A program made the position numbers and the translations under genes. The notes under the pieces are model-generated. The model did no database searches. It saw only the letters and a program-made list of their open reading frames with translations, and was not told the DNA's origin. Positions 27,342 through 35,414 of a stretch of DNA of 64,000 bases are shown here, one piece after another. Within the stretch, counting starts at the first letter, position 1. Each line of letters starts with the position of its first letter. This stretch comes from a virus, in the IMG/VR virus record IMGVR_UViG_3300036766_002289, positions 326,040-390,039 of that record; one strand, written 5' to 3'.

Positions 27342-28172
27342 ATGAAAATAAAAAAGCATAGAAATAAAAACGATTACGCGCTTGCTAATAGTGGCGTTTG
27401 GGTAAGAGATTTTACTAAACCTTTAATCAGAAGTTTAGATATAAACAATCTAATTTCAATTCCAGACATGCAAATCATGTTAGAAAATGAAATTAAGAAT
27501 CATGATAAACTATATCAAAAAATAGAGACGGAAGATTTCAATCATGATAAAATTGTAATTATTGGAGATGGTTATAAACAAAAAGAAAAACAAAAACTAC
27601 TAGAAAGCTTGCCTGCCGATGTTCTGGTCATAGGTGTGAATAAGGCATTTGCCATGTGGGAATGTAATCACCGTTTAAATTACTATGTAGTTAACAACCC
27701 TTACGATGAATGTTTATTCTATTACCCGCCTTCTGTAAAATATTGGCCAAAATGTATTGCCTCCACGAGGACAAATCCAGACTTTTTAAGGAATTATCGT
27801 GGGACGACTTACTTATACAATCCAGTGCCTGATGAAATTTATAGTGGTATTAGGACTGAGAGTAATTATTTTGTGGACGATTATAGAAATCCAGTTTGTG
27901 CAGCACTATGCTTGGCTTATAAGTTTAAAGTTAAGAAACTCTTACTACTATCATTGCTGGACTTATATGAAGAAGAACGGCCAGGGACAGAACAGCATAA
28001 AGGTTTATGGATTTATCCACAACAAAAAACTGCGCAGTCTATAATTGATGCTAATTTATATTGGTTACAAAAAGCAAAAATTAGCGTAACTTACAATGAT
28101 AGCGGCCCAGATTATGAGTTTGCTTCATATATAACCGATAGCGAGGTCAAAGGATATTTCAATGTCAAATAA
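27342..28172 (+). CDS. DUF115-like glycosyltransferase-like protein
   Basis: A 276 aa protein. Residues 70-130 (KIVIIGDGYKQ, VLVIGVNKAFAMWE, LNYYVVNNPYDEC) follow the Rossmann pattern of DUF115/MptE-like proteins, which include motility-associated glycosyltransferases. Later, VKKLLLLSLLDLYEEERPG supplies another strand and acidic loop. A role in sugar transfer to virion or host surface would suit its position after the fibre genes and before a GT9-like gene. No ribosome site; CTTAAATA at 27331 may be a late promoter. Moderate confidence on fold, low on substrate. Confidence 0.5.
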   Translation: MKIKKHRNKNDYALANSGVWVRDFTKPLIRSLDINNLISIPDMQIMLENEIKNHDKLYQKIETEDFNHDKIVIIGDGYKQKEKQKLLESLPADVLVIGVNKAFAMWECNHRLNYYVVNNPYDECLFYYPPSVKYWPKCIASTRTNPDFLRNYRGTTYLYNPVPDEIYSGIRTESNYFVDDYRNPVCAALCLAYKFKVKKLLLLSLLDLYEEERPGTEQHKGLWIYPQQKTAQSIIDANLYWLQKAKISVTYNDSGPDYEFASYITDSEVKGYFNVK

Positions 28173-28485
28173 AGATGAGGGGAAGGAACCTAACTTTTCA
28201 TTGAACGATTTTAGGAAATGGGTTGGGAAGCAAAAGCGTGAATCCAGGTCTATAAAGTCAAAGTATAAGGGTTCCATTATTGAGTCCAGATTGAGTCTTA
28301 AAAGGCTTGTAACTAAAATGGACGTAGATCAAGGTGAACTCTTTGAAATGGCGAAGGATTTCAAGCGTAGAGGTGGTACGATTCTGGAATGTGACGGCGA
28401 TAATATCTTATTGGTAGAAGTACGGTCAGGCACTTTTAGAATCCCAAAATTGTTCGTTACTATTTTGTCTAGTTTTGGGGAGTGA
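28162..28485 (+). CDS. Small basic hypothetical protein
   Basis: A 107 aa protein overlapping the previous stop by 11 bases, with AAAGGA eight bases before its ATG. The first half is Lys/Arg-rich (FRKWVGKQKRESRSIKSKYK) and the second half strand-like. No family recognised. Confidence 0.6.
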   Translation: MSNKDEGKEPNFSLNDFRKWVGKQKRESRSIKSKYKGSIIESRLSLKRLVTKMDVDQGELFEMAKDFKRRGGTILECDGDNILLVEVRSGTFRIPKLFVTILSSFGE

Positions 28486-28611
28486 GCGATCCATCAACAC
28501 TTTAAAAAGAATCTCTATTACCATTTTACTATGATAATCCAGTGGCTGTAATTCTTCAAAAAAACTACAGAAACTTTCGTGTATAGACTTACGATTATCG
28601 GGGATATTCAT
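28426..28611 (-). CDS. Candidate small gene on opposite strand
   Basis: A 61 aa reading frame starting at 28611 with AAAGG seven bases upstream. The text (SIHESFCSFFEELQPLDYHS, then KMVIEILFKVLMD) looks protein-like and it fills an otherwise empty 124-base gap. It overlaps the 3' end of the preceding plus-strand gene by 60 bases and the start of the next by two. It may be spurious. Confidence 0.25.
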   Translation of the reverse strand: MNIPDNRKSIHESFCSFFEELQPLDYHSKMVIEILFKVLMDRSLPKTRQNSNEQFWDSKSA

Positions 28612-28918
28612 GGCAGTACCTTTATTTGAATATATATCTATAAAAAACAAGTATTGTATTGGTTATTTTGGCAGTGACAAATCTTTGATCTCTGACCTAT
28701 TAAAAGCAAGAAAGGTTATAGAAAAAGATTTCCCTGGTTTACAGGTATACATCGCTTGCAAAGACGAGATGCTTGATTTAGTCAAGGGAGTTAAAAACAT
28801 AATTTTGGAATCAGTAATGTCTAGTTTTACTGGCAAAGTTGCATATTTACGTATTTTGGAAGAAAAAGGTGACTTAATTAAGATTTTAGAAGAGTCAAAT
28901 ATTAAAGTAGATGCATAG
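28610..28918 (+). CDS. Hypothetical protein, glycosyltransferase-like start
   Basis: A 102 aa protein. IGYFGSDKSLISDLLKARKV, followed by PGLQVYIACKDEMLDLV, resembles the first strand-helix-strand of the GT9-like gene at 29645 (KAFKDMMPEVYLVFACFKEYKSLV). It may be a truncated copy of, or a small domain related to, that fold. A GGGG run lies six to nine bases upstream of the ATG. Role unknown. Confidence 0.55.
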   Translation: MAVPLFEYISIKNKYCIGYFGSDKSLISDLLKARKVIEKDFPGLQVYIACKDEMLDLVKGVKNIILESVMSSFTGKVAYLRILEEKGDLIKILEESNIKVDA

Positions 28919-28964
28919 ATACACTCTAGACAGATAGACCCACATAACAAGGAGTCAGTTTAAA

Positions 28965-29570
28965 ATGAGTGTATTTAAAGTAAAATTACAGAACCCACCA
29001 TGCCAGGGTAACTTGGACCTTGATCCAACGGGTGCTAATTCACAAACAAACTTTTTGGGCAATCCGTTCGTTGTAAGTAAGCAGCGTACAATGTTTTGCA
29101 CAGGCCCAAATTTAATTTACCGTGAACTAAATGACGGAGACGTTTTCACAGATTGTAACTATTGGCTAAGATTTAACGTAGCAGACGACCCATGCCACGG
29201 TTTTATCGAAGTATTGTTCAATGACGGTAGCATCTTCTCAGATGTTGCTTCGGAAAATACTTTCCCAACTATTTACTCACCTTACAACGTCCTTACAACA
29301 GATACGTTCGCTACTAACTCCATCGACATTCTTGGTGGACTTGGCGGTGCAGCCATCTTCGTAGAAATGACGAACAATGGTACCATTGCAAATCAGGACA
29401 TTAAGGTACAGCTAAACGGTTCTTCAAGCGCAGTAATGACTCTAGCACATGGAGCCACCCAGATATTCAATGCTGGCGACCTCTCCATTACTAAGCTCGC
29501 CTTCTTAGGCGGTGTAGCAAATACTACTCTACAGATCATCTTGTCTGTAAACGTTGTATGCAACAGCTAA
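28965..29570 (+). CDS. Probable abundant virion protein
   Basis: A 201 aa beta-rich protein, low in Lys and Glu and rich in Asn, Thr, Gly and Leu, with the feel of a head-decoration or fibre subunit. It stands alone between a strong AAGGAG site (11 bases upstream) and a rho-independent terminator. Its codon use (CTA, AAC, GAC, TTC, CGT) is like that of the capsid gene and unlike its neighbours, suggesting high expression. Five Cys residues, two in the first third. No family recognised. Confidence 0.6.
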   Translation: MSVFKVKLQNPPCQGNLDLDPTGANSQTNFLGNPFVVSKQRTMFCTGPNLIYRELNDGDVFTDCNYWLRFNVADDPCHGFIEVLFNDGSIFSDVASENTFPTIYSPYNVLTTDTFATNSIDILGGLGGAAIFVEMTNNGTIANQDIKVQLNGSSSAVMTLAHGATQIFNAGDLSITKLAFLGGVANTTLQIILSVNVVCNS

Positions 29571-29589
29571 TATAAAACGCAATTACAGC

Positions 29590-29627
29590 AAACCCAAGCT
29601 ATGAAAAATAGCTTGGGTTTTATTTTT
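29590..29627 (+). terminator. Rho-independent terminator
   Basis: A perfect 12-bp stem (AAACCCAAGCTA/TAGCTTGGGTTT) with a seven-base loop, followed by TATTTTTT. It closes the probable virion-protein unit. Confidence 0.92.
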
Positions 29628-29644
29628 TGACACTCATTTAAATC

Positions 29645-30643
29645 ATGTTCAAAATAAAAAAGCCACCTAAAAACGATGGCAAAATGTCTATAAAAGAATT
29701 CTACGGGAAAAGAAATAAAGTCTTGTTGATTAGAAATGCAAGAGGTATAGGAGATATTCTCAACTGTAGAATGCTATTCAAAGCTTTCAAAGACATGATG
29801 CCAGAAGTATATCTGGTATTCGCGTGCTTCAAAGAGTATAAAAGCCTAGTACAGGATCATCCTTATATAGATGAAGTTGTTGATGTAAGAACTGTAGTAA
29901 AAGAAGACTACCTAATATCTTATGACATAAGCACTTGCTGCATATATCATGAGTCTCTGAAAGCAACCAAAAACGAGACACATAGAGCAGATATTTGGGC
30001 TGAACACTGTGGTTTAACTATTGAAGAACATGACATGTTTTTACCATATATAGACCCAGAAATACTCTCATGTGGACATATCAGAATACAACAACTTAAA
30101 AAAACTAGTTTATCAAGCAATAGGCATGGCCCTACTGTGCTGCTATGTACTAAGGCACATGACGTGCAAAGGTCGCTTACGCAAAGCCAAACTGTAGCTT
30201 TAGTAGAAATATTGAGACGAAAAGGTTTATTTGTATATTCGACTCACATCTCAGATTTACCATTACTCGAAAGCTTGGGAGTACCAGTTTTAAAAGATGC
30301 ATCTCTTGAAGAATGGATGAGTTACATTCATGCTGCGGACTATGTTGTTACGGTTGATACGGGGACTTTTCATTATGCGGGCGGAATTAAGAAACCATTA
30401 ATGGGTATTTTTACTCACGTAGACGGCAAATTAAGAGGTAAATATTATGATTTTGTCCTAGTACAAAAGCATAGAGATAATGGTAATTGGCCATGTGGTC
30501 CATGCTATACTTTCATCAATTGCACCAATCCAAGGTGTAAAGACCCCAACTCTCTACATGAGTTAAAACCCTGCTTGACTGAGATAACTGTGGAAGAAAT
30601 GGAAAAAGGAGTAGATAAAATGTTGCAAGTATGGCCTATATAA
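29645..30643 (+). CDS. Glycosyltransferase family 9-like (heptosyltransferase-like)
   Basis: A 332 aa GT-B-type protein. The start KVLLIRNARGIGDILNCRML is the typical opening of ADP-heptose:LPS heptosyltransferase relatives, with Gly-Ile-Gly-Asp in the first loop. The second domain has the family's ASLEEWMSYIHAADYVVTVD followed by TGTFHYAGGIKKPLMGIF, where the Asp-Thr-Gly loop meets the sugar nucleotide. A Cys cluster near the end (WPCGPCYTFINCTNPRC) may bind metal. Probably modifies virion or host glycans. No ribosome site. Confidence 0.8.
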   Translation: MFKIKKPPKNDGKMSIKEFYGKRNKVLLIRNARGIGDILNCRMLFKAFKDMMPEVYLVFACFKEYKSLVQDHPYIDEVVDVRTVVKEDYLISYDISTCCIYHESLKATKNETHRADIWAEHCGLTIEEHDMFLPYIDPEILSCGHIRIQQLKKTSLSSNRHGPTVLLCTKAHDVQRSLTQSQTVALVEILRRKGLFVYSTHISDLPLLESLGVPVLKDASLEEWMSYIHAADYVVTVDTGTFHYAGGIKKPLMGIFTHVDGKLRGKYYDFVLVQKHRDNGNWPCGPCYTFINCTNPRCKDPNSLHELKPCLTEITVEEMEKGVDKMLQVWPI

Positions 30644-30647
30644 GGAG

Positions 30648-30866
30648 ATGGGAAGTTTAATAACACCAACAAAGATAAATGTAATCACCAAAGAAGGTGA
30701 GTGTAAATTACATATTGTTATAGATTTAAACATAAATCTAAACACGACCAATGTTAGTATCAATTCAAGGCAAGCTGCTACTCCAGAGGTTCAGGAAGAA
30801 AAAACAACATGGGAAATTCCATCATTTAAATCTGTGGAAAAGGTGAAATTCGGAAATAAGGAGTAA
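30648..30866 (+). CDS. Small hypothetical protein
   Basis: A 72 aa protein after TAAGGAG, four bases downstream of the glycosyltransferase stop and two bases upstream of the actin-like gene. Alternating strand (ECKLHIVIDLNINLNTTNVS) with a charged tail. No family recognised; its tight linkage suggests coexpression with the actin-like protein. Confidence 0.6.
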   Translation: MGSLITPTKINVITKEGECKLHIVIDLNINLNTTNVSINSRQAATPEVQEEKTTWEIPSFKSVEKVKFGNKE

Positions 30867-30868
30867 TT

Positions 30869-31885
30869 ATGCCAATCGGTGCAGATATAGGTACCTACAA
30901 TCTTGTAATGTGTACTAGAAATAAAGACGGCGGTTATATTTATGACCGAGAAGTAAACGCATTCCTTGAAATAGCACTAGAAGACCGCATGGTTCTAGAA
31001 ATGATGCGCACTTGCGACGACCCCGTACCCGTTATAGAAAGAGCAACCAAAGCTTACGCTCTTGGAGAAAAAGCGGTTCGTATGGCTTATACGTTATCAC
31101 AACTTGAACTTAAAAGACCTATGAAAGATGGTTGTGTCAATCCAAAAGAAAAAGATGCCTATGAAGTCATGAATATGATGTTACACAGTCTTCTTGAAGG
31201 TAATGTCAAAACCGATAAAGATGTTATTTACTATAGTGTTCCTGCAAATGCTTTGAATGAAGAAACAGACGCTGATTATCATTCTAAAATGTTGGCATCT
31301 ATGTTGGAAGCATATAAGTCAGATGAAGGATTTACAGTAACACCATTTCCTATTAATGAAGGATTAGCCCTTGTTTACGCAGAACTTAAATCTAACAACT
31401 ATACTGGTATCGGGATAAGTTTCGGTGCTGGAATGGTCAATTTATGCTTTGCAATGTTCGGTGTTCCTGTATTTCAGTTTGCACTAGTAAATTCAGGAGA
31501 CTGGATAGATAAAATGGCCGCGAAAGCAACTGGAGAAGGTATAACTTTTATTAACCAAGAAAAAACCAAGATGAATTTGTCAAAAGAACCAAAAGACTTG
31601 GTAGAACGTGCAATACAAACTCAATACAAAATAATGATAGAAAAAACAGTAAATGGAATCAAAAAGGGGTTAGGAGAAAGTGGCAAAAAGGCGCGCTCAG
31701 ACAAGCCTATTGACATAGTGATTGCAGGCGGCACATCAATTCCTATTGGATTCGATGTACTTTTCAGAGATGTAGTCCAGCAAGCAAACTTGCCTATTAG
31801 TGTTGGGTCTATAGTAAGGCCCAATGACCCGCTATACAGTGTGAGTCGTGGCTGTTTAATAGCAGCTGAAAACTCATTGAAATAA
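30869..31885 (+). CDS. Actin-like ATPase (ParM/MreB/Hsp70 fold)
   Basis: A 338 aa protein after AAGGAG. The three nucleotide-binding elements of the actin fold are present: phosphate-1 GADIGTYNLV at 3-12, phosphate-2 GIGISFGAGMVNL at about 182-194, and the adenosine motif IVIAGGTSIPIGF at about 286-298. The length suits ParM-like or MreB-like filament proteins. Phage relatives form filaments that position DNA or replication sites. Context: directly followed by an unknown acidic protein that might be an adaptor; no parC-like repeat array was seen. Polymer formation is inferred. Confidence 0.8.
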   Translation: MPIGADIGTYNLVMCTRNKDGGYIYDREVNAFLEIALEDRMVLEMMRTCDDPVPVIERATKAYALGEKAVRMAYTLSQLELKRPMKDGCVNPKEKDAYEVMNMMLHSLLEGNVKTDKDVIYYSVPANALNEETDADYHSKMLASMLEAYKSDEGFTVTPFPINEGLALVYAELKSNNYTGIGISFGAGMVNLCFAMFGVPVFQFALVNSGDWIDKMAAKATGEGITFINQEKTKMNLSKEPKDLVERAIQTQYKIMIEKTVNGIKKGLGESGKKARSDKPIDIVIAGGTSIPIGFDVLFRDVVQQANLPISVGSIVRPNDPLYSVSRGCLIAAENSLK

Positions 31886-31912
31886 GTATTTTGTTAATTA
31901 GAAAGGACAAAA

Positions 31913-32665
31913 ATGTTTAATGATGGATTGGAACAGGAAGCCCCTGAAGTAGTTGTTTTATACGGACAAAGTGTTGAAGAAGTAAAAGAACTTCTTAAAG
32001 ATGATAGGTTGTATGCTAATAAGAAAAAAGATGATTTGAAATACATTAAATCCTTCATAAAAGAAGAAGAGACTAAGAAGGCTTATAAGCCTTGTGAATC
32101 CTTTGTGGAAGATATGTCTCCCTCAATTCGGCCAGATAAAACTCGATCAGATGATAAAATTGACCCAATTCGGCCAGATTACATAAGTGAATCTTTTATG
32201 CAAAAAGAGGTAAATCAAGCTAAGGAATGCATCGCCAAAGCGGCTAAGGCTAAATTAATGTTTGAGGACGCACCGAACGTAGACGAAAGCTTTGTGAACC
32301 TTGAGAGATTAAGAAAGACAGAGATTAAAAAGGATTTTACTCTTTTCAATACCTGGCGAAGATTAGCCAGCGTCGGAGAAACCTGCATTGACGAACATAA
32401 TTGTTTGCCAGATGATTTAAGCCCAACTCAGGAACTCATGGATTATATGATCCACAAAATCAATAAAGAGTTTCCTGATCTGAAGGCAGTTTGGGAAGAA
32501 GGCAGATGGAACCCATGCTTGTTAATTAATGGATGTATGACTCATATATCCATGTCTAAATTAACTTTTGCCTATAATGGTTTAAAAAACGTTGTAGACG
32601 ATTTAAACGCACAAAAGATAATCTGCGATATTATTTTGAAAAAGCTTGAAGTGTTATTCGTTTAA
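31913..32665 (+). CDS. Hypothetical protein, possible partner of actin-like ATPase
   Basis: A 250 aa soluble protein after AAAGGAC, 28 bases after the actin-like gene. Charged, mostly helical N-terminal half containing two I-R-P-D segments about 15 residues apart, each from a 14-base direct repeat CAATTCGGCCAGAT. The C-terminal half is more hydrophobic with several Cys. Not recognised. Filament-forming ATPases often have an adaptor encoded next door, so this is a candidate, by context only. Confidence 0.6.
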   Translation: MFNDGLEQEAPEVVVLYGQSVEEVKELLKDDRLYANKKKDDLKYIKSFIKEEETKKAYKPCESFVEDMSPSIRPDKTRSDDKIDPIRPDYISESFMQKEVNQAKECIAKAAKAKLMFEDAPNVDESFVNLERLRKTEIKKDFTLFNTWRRLASVGETCIDEHNCLPDDLSPTQELMDYMIHKINKEFPDLKAVWEEGRWNPCLLINGCMTHISMSKLTFAYNGLKNVVDDLNAQKIICDIILKKLEVLFV

Positions 32666-32679
32666 TATAAGTTATTTAA

Positions 32680-32709
32680 GCACTTAGGGTTAGCAATAGC
32701 CCTAAGTGC
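32680..32709 (+). other. Intergenic hairpin without U-tract
   Basis: A perfect 10-bp stem, GCACTTAGGG/CCCTAAGTGC, with a 10-base loop between two genes. It is not followed by a T run, so it is unlikely to be a simple terminator; it may stabilise an mRNA end or mark a processing site. Confidence 0.6.
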
Positions 32710-32730
32710 GTATCGAATGAAAGGAATAGA

Positions 32731-32961
32731 ATGATAAAATATGTGAATGACCTTGGTGCCGCTGCTTACATTATGATGCATAAGTATAAAGTATTAGGCA
32801 AGAAAGGGAAGGCTGTTTGTTTTGAAATAGAAGATAAACAGGAAGAAATGGAAGAATTCGAAAAGCTTTACAGGGATTACCTGAATAGTGAGTTCCATCG
32901 TTTTGATTCATGCTTAATGTCTTTGAAGAAAATTAATGAAATAGCGCAGGATTACAACTAA
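32731..32961 (+). CDS. Small hypothetical protein
   Basis: A 76 aa protein after GAAAGGAA. Mostly helical and acidic, with KHKYKVLGKKGKAVCFEIED-like alternation at the start giving way to a Glu-rich helix. Unknown function. Confidence 0.6.
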   Translation: MIKYVNDLGAAAYIMMHKYKVLGKKGKAVCFEIEDKQEEMEEFEKLYRDYLNSEFHRFDSCLMSLKKINEIAQDYN

Positions 32962-32969
32962 ATAGTTGT

Positions 32970-34691
32970 ATGGATATCTGGACAAAGATAAAGCAAAACA
33001 TATACGCAGAGAAGTTGAATGAGGTAGACAACTTGTTTGACTCTTTGAAGTCTCGTTCCTCTTGGAGTGCCAACCTACAATCTTGGGCTTATAAGCAAAG
33101 AACTGACAAATACGAATCTCTAGGTTTAAGTCTATCAGAATATAATGAAGTAAAGACCAATTTCAAAGAACTTAATGAAGGCAGAGAAGAGTTCAAAAGA
33201 TACTACAAAATTCTATTAGACCAAAAAGAAGAAAATTTAAAACTAGAAGTAGTTGCAGAATTAGTGGAAGATAAAAAGGTTCCACTAGACATATTTACGG
33301 AATGGTACCTAGAAAATAAGCATTTGGACCCACAACAATTCCAGGAAACTCTTGGGGAATTCTGGGGTGATGTTTGGAAAGGTGCCAAACGTGGTGCAGC
33401 GGCAGGCGCTTTAGGTGGTGCAGCAGCTGGCACTTTAGGCGGCGCAGCTGGAACCTTTGCTGGTGCTGGTATAGGTGGCTTGGCGGGTGGTATAGGTGGC
33501 GGAATTTATGGCGCAGGAAAGCATATTTTTGGCTCAAAAGATAACTCAGACGGAAATTATGATGGGGGTGGTAGTTGGAGGGGTGCAGGTAAACATCTTT
33601 TAAATAAAGTTTGGGATTGGCGTAAGAATCATGTTGAATTTGAAAAGACTAAAAAAGAAGCATATGAAATACTTAAAAAGTTGAAATTACATGCGGACAA
33701 ATTTGAATTAGACCCTAACTTTGTTCAATTATTAGACACCATGCTTCAAAAACTTGGTGGAGTTAAAGCATATAAACTTAAGCAGCCTGAGCAACCTGCC
33801 CAACAAGTTCAACAGTCTACACAAGCTCAGCCTACTGCTCAGGAACCGCAAACCACGGGCAATAGTTTCCAAGTGTCAGCACCAACTGGCGGAACTCAAT
33901 CGGTAGCTTCGCCACCTACTAATATAATGCATCAAGGTAATACAGGAACCATTCCAGGCTCTCATATAGCAGATGTTGGCACAGGAGTAGGAATGCATGA
34001 TCTGCCTGGTGGTGGTAAGCCAGAAAGAAAAAAAAGAAATAAGAAACCTTTAGAGACCGAACCACAACCAACTGCTGTTGATATAGAGGAAGAAAAGCCA
34101 ATAAATTCCAAAGAAGACGTAATTGCTTACCTCCATAAGCCTGGTCTAGATGAGAAGGAACTAAATAATAGACTAGTTAAGCTTGGCTTAGCTTTAAACA
34201 TAATTGGCGATCCTGATGACTACAAAGATATAGATTTTGAATTATTAAGACACGGATTGATGCATGATGTTTCTAACATACCGAATGAAGAAAAAGAGCA
34301 TTATCGAGAAAAAGCGTTGGCCTATCAGAATTATTTGGCGAAGAGTAGTGCAGTTCCAGCTGAGCCTGAAAATAAACCTATACCAAATCAGCCTGCAAAA
34401 CAATATGTTGCGGAAGAAGACCCTGCAAGTATGCCTAAGCCAAAATTTAAAGAATATCTAAAAAGCAAAGGTATGTGGCAGGATGACATGCTTAGTCATA
34501 TAGGTGGAAGTGGAAGTGATAAGAGATTACAATTTATTGCTGACAACGGGGTTACGGAGTCCTTGGTAAACAAATACAAAGCTCTCCTTAAACAGGATGC
34601 TAGACCAGTATTTGTAGAACATAAAATTGGTTCTTTAACTTTCCAGGATAGAATCCATTTTTATAAGGAAGCATTAAGGGGTAGGCTTTAA
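32970..34691 (+). CDS. Glycine-zipper, Gln/Pro-rich protein
   Basis: A 573 aa multi-part protein. Residues 1-120 are helical and charged. Residues 130-190 form a Gly/Ala zipper (GAAAGALGGAAAGTLGGAAG, then GGLAGGIGGGIYGAGKHIFG) able to insert in or span a membrane. A Gln/Pro-rich linker (about 270-315) leads to a helical C-terminal half. Composition resembles virion proteins ejected with DNA or phage membrane-associated proteins. No enzyme motif. ACTAAATA at 32957 lies just before the start, and there is no ribosome site. Confidence 0.6.
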   Translation: MDIWTKIKQNIYAEKLNEVDNLFDSLKSRSSWSANLQSWAYKQRTDKYESLGLSLSEYNEVKTNFKELNEGREEFKRYYKILLDQKEENLKLEVVAELVEDKKVPLDIFTEWYLENKHLDPQQFQETLGEFWGDVWKGAKRGAAAGALGGAAAGTLGGAAGTFAGAGIGGLAGGIGGGIYGAGKHIFGSKDNSDGNYDGGGSWRGAGKHLLNKVWDWRKNHVEFEKTKKEAYEILKKLKLHADKFELDPNFVQLLDTMLQKLGGVKAYKLKQPEQPAQQVQQSTQAQPTAQEPQTTGNSFQVSAPTGGTQSVASPPTNIMHQGNTGTIPGSHIADVGTGVGMHDLPGGGKPERKKRNKKPLETEPQPTAVDIEEEKPINSKEDVIAYLHKPGLDEKELNNRLVKLGLALNIIGDPDDYKDIDFELLRHGLMHDVSNIPNEEKEHYREKALAYQNYLAKSSAVPAEPENKPIPNQPAKQYVAEEDPASMPKPKFKEYLKSKGMWQDDMLSHIGGSGSDKRLQFIADNGVTESLVNKYKALLKQDARPVFVEHKIGSLTFQDRIHFYKEALRGRL

Positions 34692-35057
34692 CATAGCTTC
34701 TTTAGCTTGTTTGGCTATTTCAGCCAGCGCCGTTGGGTTAATGAAAGTTGCCCCAGGTGAAAGTGTTCTTTTAGCAGATGTAATCGGCTTTTCTTTACGA
34801 TATTCATCTATAATTTTTTTCTGCTCAGGATTATCTTCAAAAAGAACTTGTTCTTCTGAAATAGAAACTACGTATGGGAAAAGAATGTAATTTTTACATT
34901 TGGTAAGTGGATGGTGCATTAGAATACCGTGGTCATCAATTTCTTCTATGATGCCCGAGAAATAATCCAACATTTGTTCCACATTGTATCTAAAATTAAT
35001 CTGAATAGTGGTAATAGTGCAGACTTTGCCAACAAAATACTTCAAATATTCTTTCAT
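34674..35057 (-). CDS. Hypothetical protein, possible Sm/SH3-like barrel
   Basis: A 127 aa protein. Residues 30-70 (MLDYFSGIIEEIDDHGILMH, KCKNYILFPYVVSISEEQ) follow the strand order of Hfq/Sm-like or SH3-like small barrels, and an Ala-rich helix ends the chain. The barrel idea is pattern-based and weak. Its 3' end overlaps the preceding gene by 18 bases; it is divergent from the gene at 35088. Confidence 0.5.
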   Translation of the reverse strand: MKEYLKYFVGKVCTITTIQINFRYNVEQMLDYFSGIIEEIDDHGILMHHPLTKCKNYILFPYVVSISEEQVLFEDNPEQKKIIDEYRKEKPITSAKRTLSPGATFINPTALAEIAKQAKEAMLKPTP

Positions 35058-35073
35058 ATTTTAATGATAGTAA

Positions 35074-35081
35074 GATAAATA
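35074..35081 (+). promoter_or_regulatory. T4-late-like motif GATAAATA
   Basis: GATAAATA six bases before the ATG at 35088, which has no ribosome site. Same form as at 19216. Confidence 0.4.
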
Positions 35082-35087
35082 ATTATT

Positions 35088-35414
35088 ATGCCAGGAAAAG
35101 ATAATAAAGCCTATAAAGGATGGAGAGGAACAATTAAAGCTGCTTTGGATCATCATCCAGACAAATTTAGTAAAGAGGCTTGTAAGAAAAAAGGCACAGG
35201 CAAATTGTGTCCGTATGCAGTTTTCACAAAAAAGAAAGAAGAAGGCGACACACCCCATTACAAAGAACAGCCCCACACTACGAGTGGAACTCCACATAAG
35301 AAGAAAGAATTTGCCGAATACGTCTCACAAAGAGATGCAGAAATGTTAGAAGAAGGTAAAAAGAAGAAAAAAATGTCAGTTTCTTCCTTGAATGCAACCT
35401 TTGATATACCTTAA
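35088..35414 (+). CDS. Small Lys-rich hypothetical protein
   Basis: A 108 aa strongly basic protein. The N-terminus (AYKGWRGTIKAALDHHPDKF, then GKLCPYAVFTKKKEEGDTPH) has conserved-looking aromatic and His residues, and Lys blocks follow. It may bind DNA or RNA. Overlaps the end of the convergent primase gene by four bases. Confidence 0.55.
   Translation: MPGKDNKAYKGWRGTIKAALDHHPDKFSKEACKKKGTGKLCPYAVFTKKKEEGDTPHYKEQPHTTSGTPHKKKEFAEYVSQRDAEMLEEGKKKKKMSVSSLNATFDIP

Noticed and set aside
32120-32180. Two copies of CAATTCGGCCAGAT as a parC-like centromere for the actin-like system
   Set aside because: Only two copies, inside a coding region; parC sites have many regularly spaced repeats.
32680-32709. 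Hairpin as a rho-independent terminator
   Set aside because: Stem is good but no T run follows; kept as a hairpin of unknown role.
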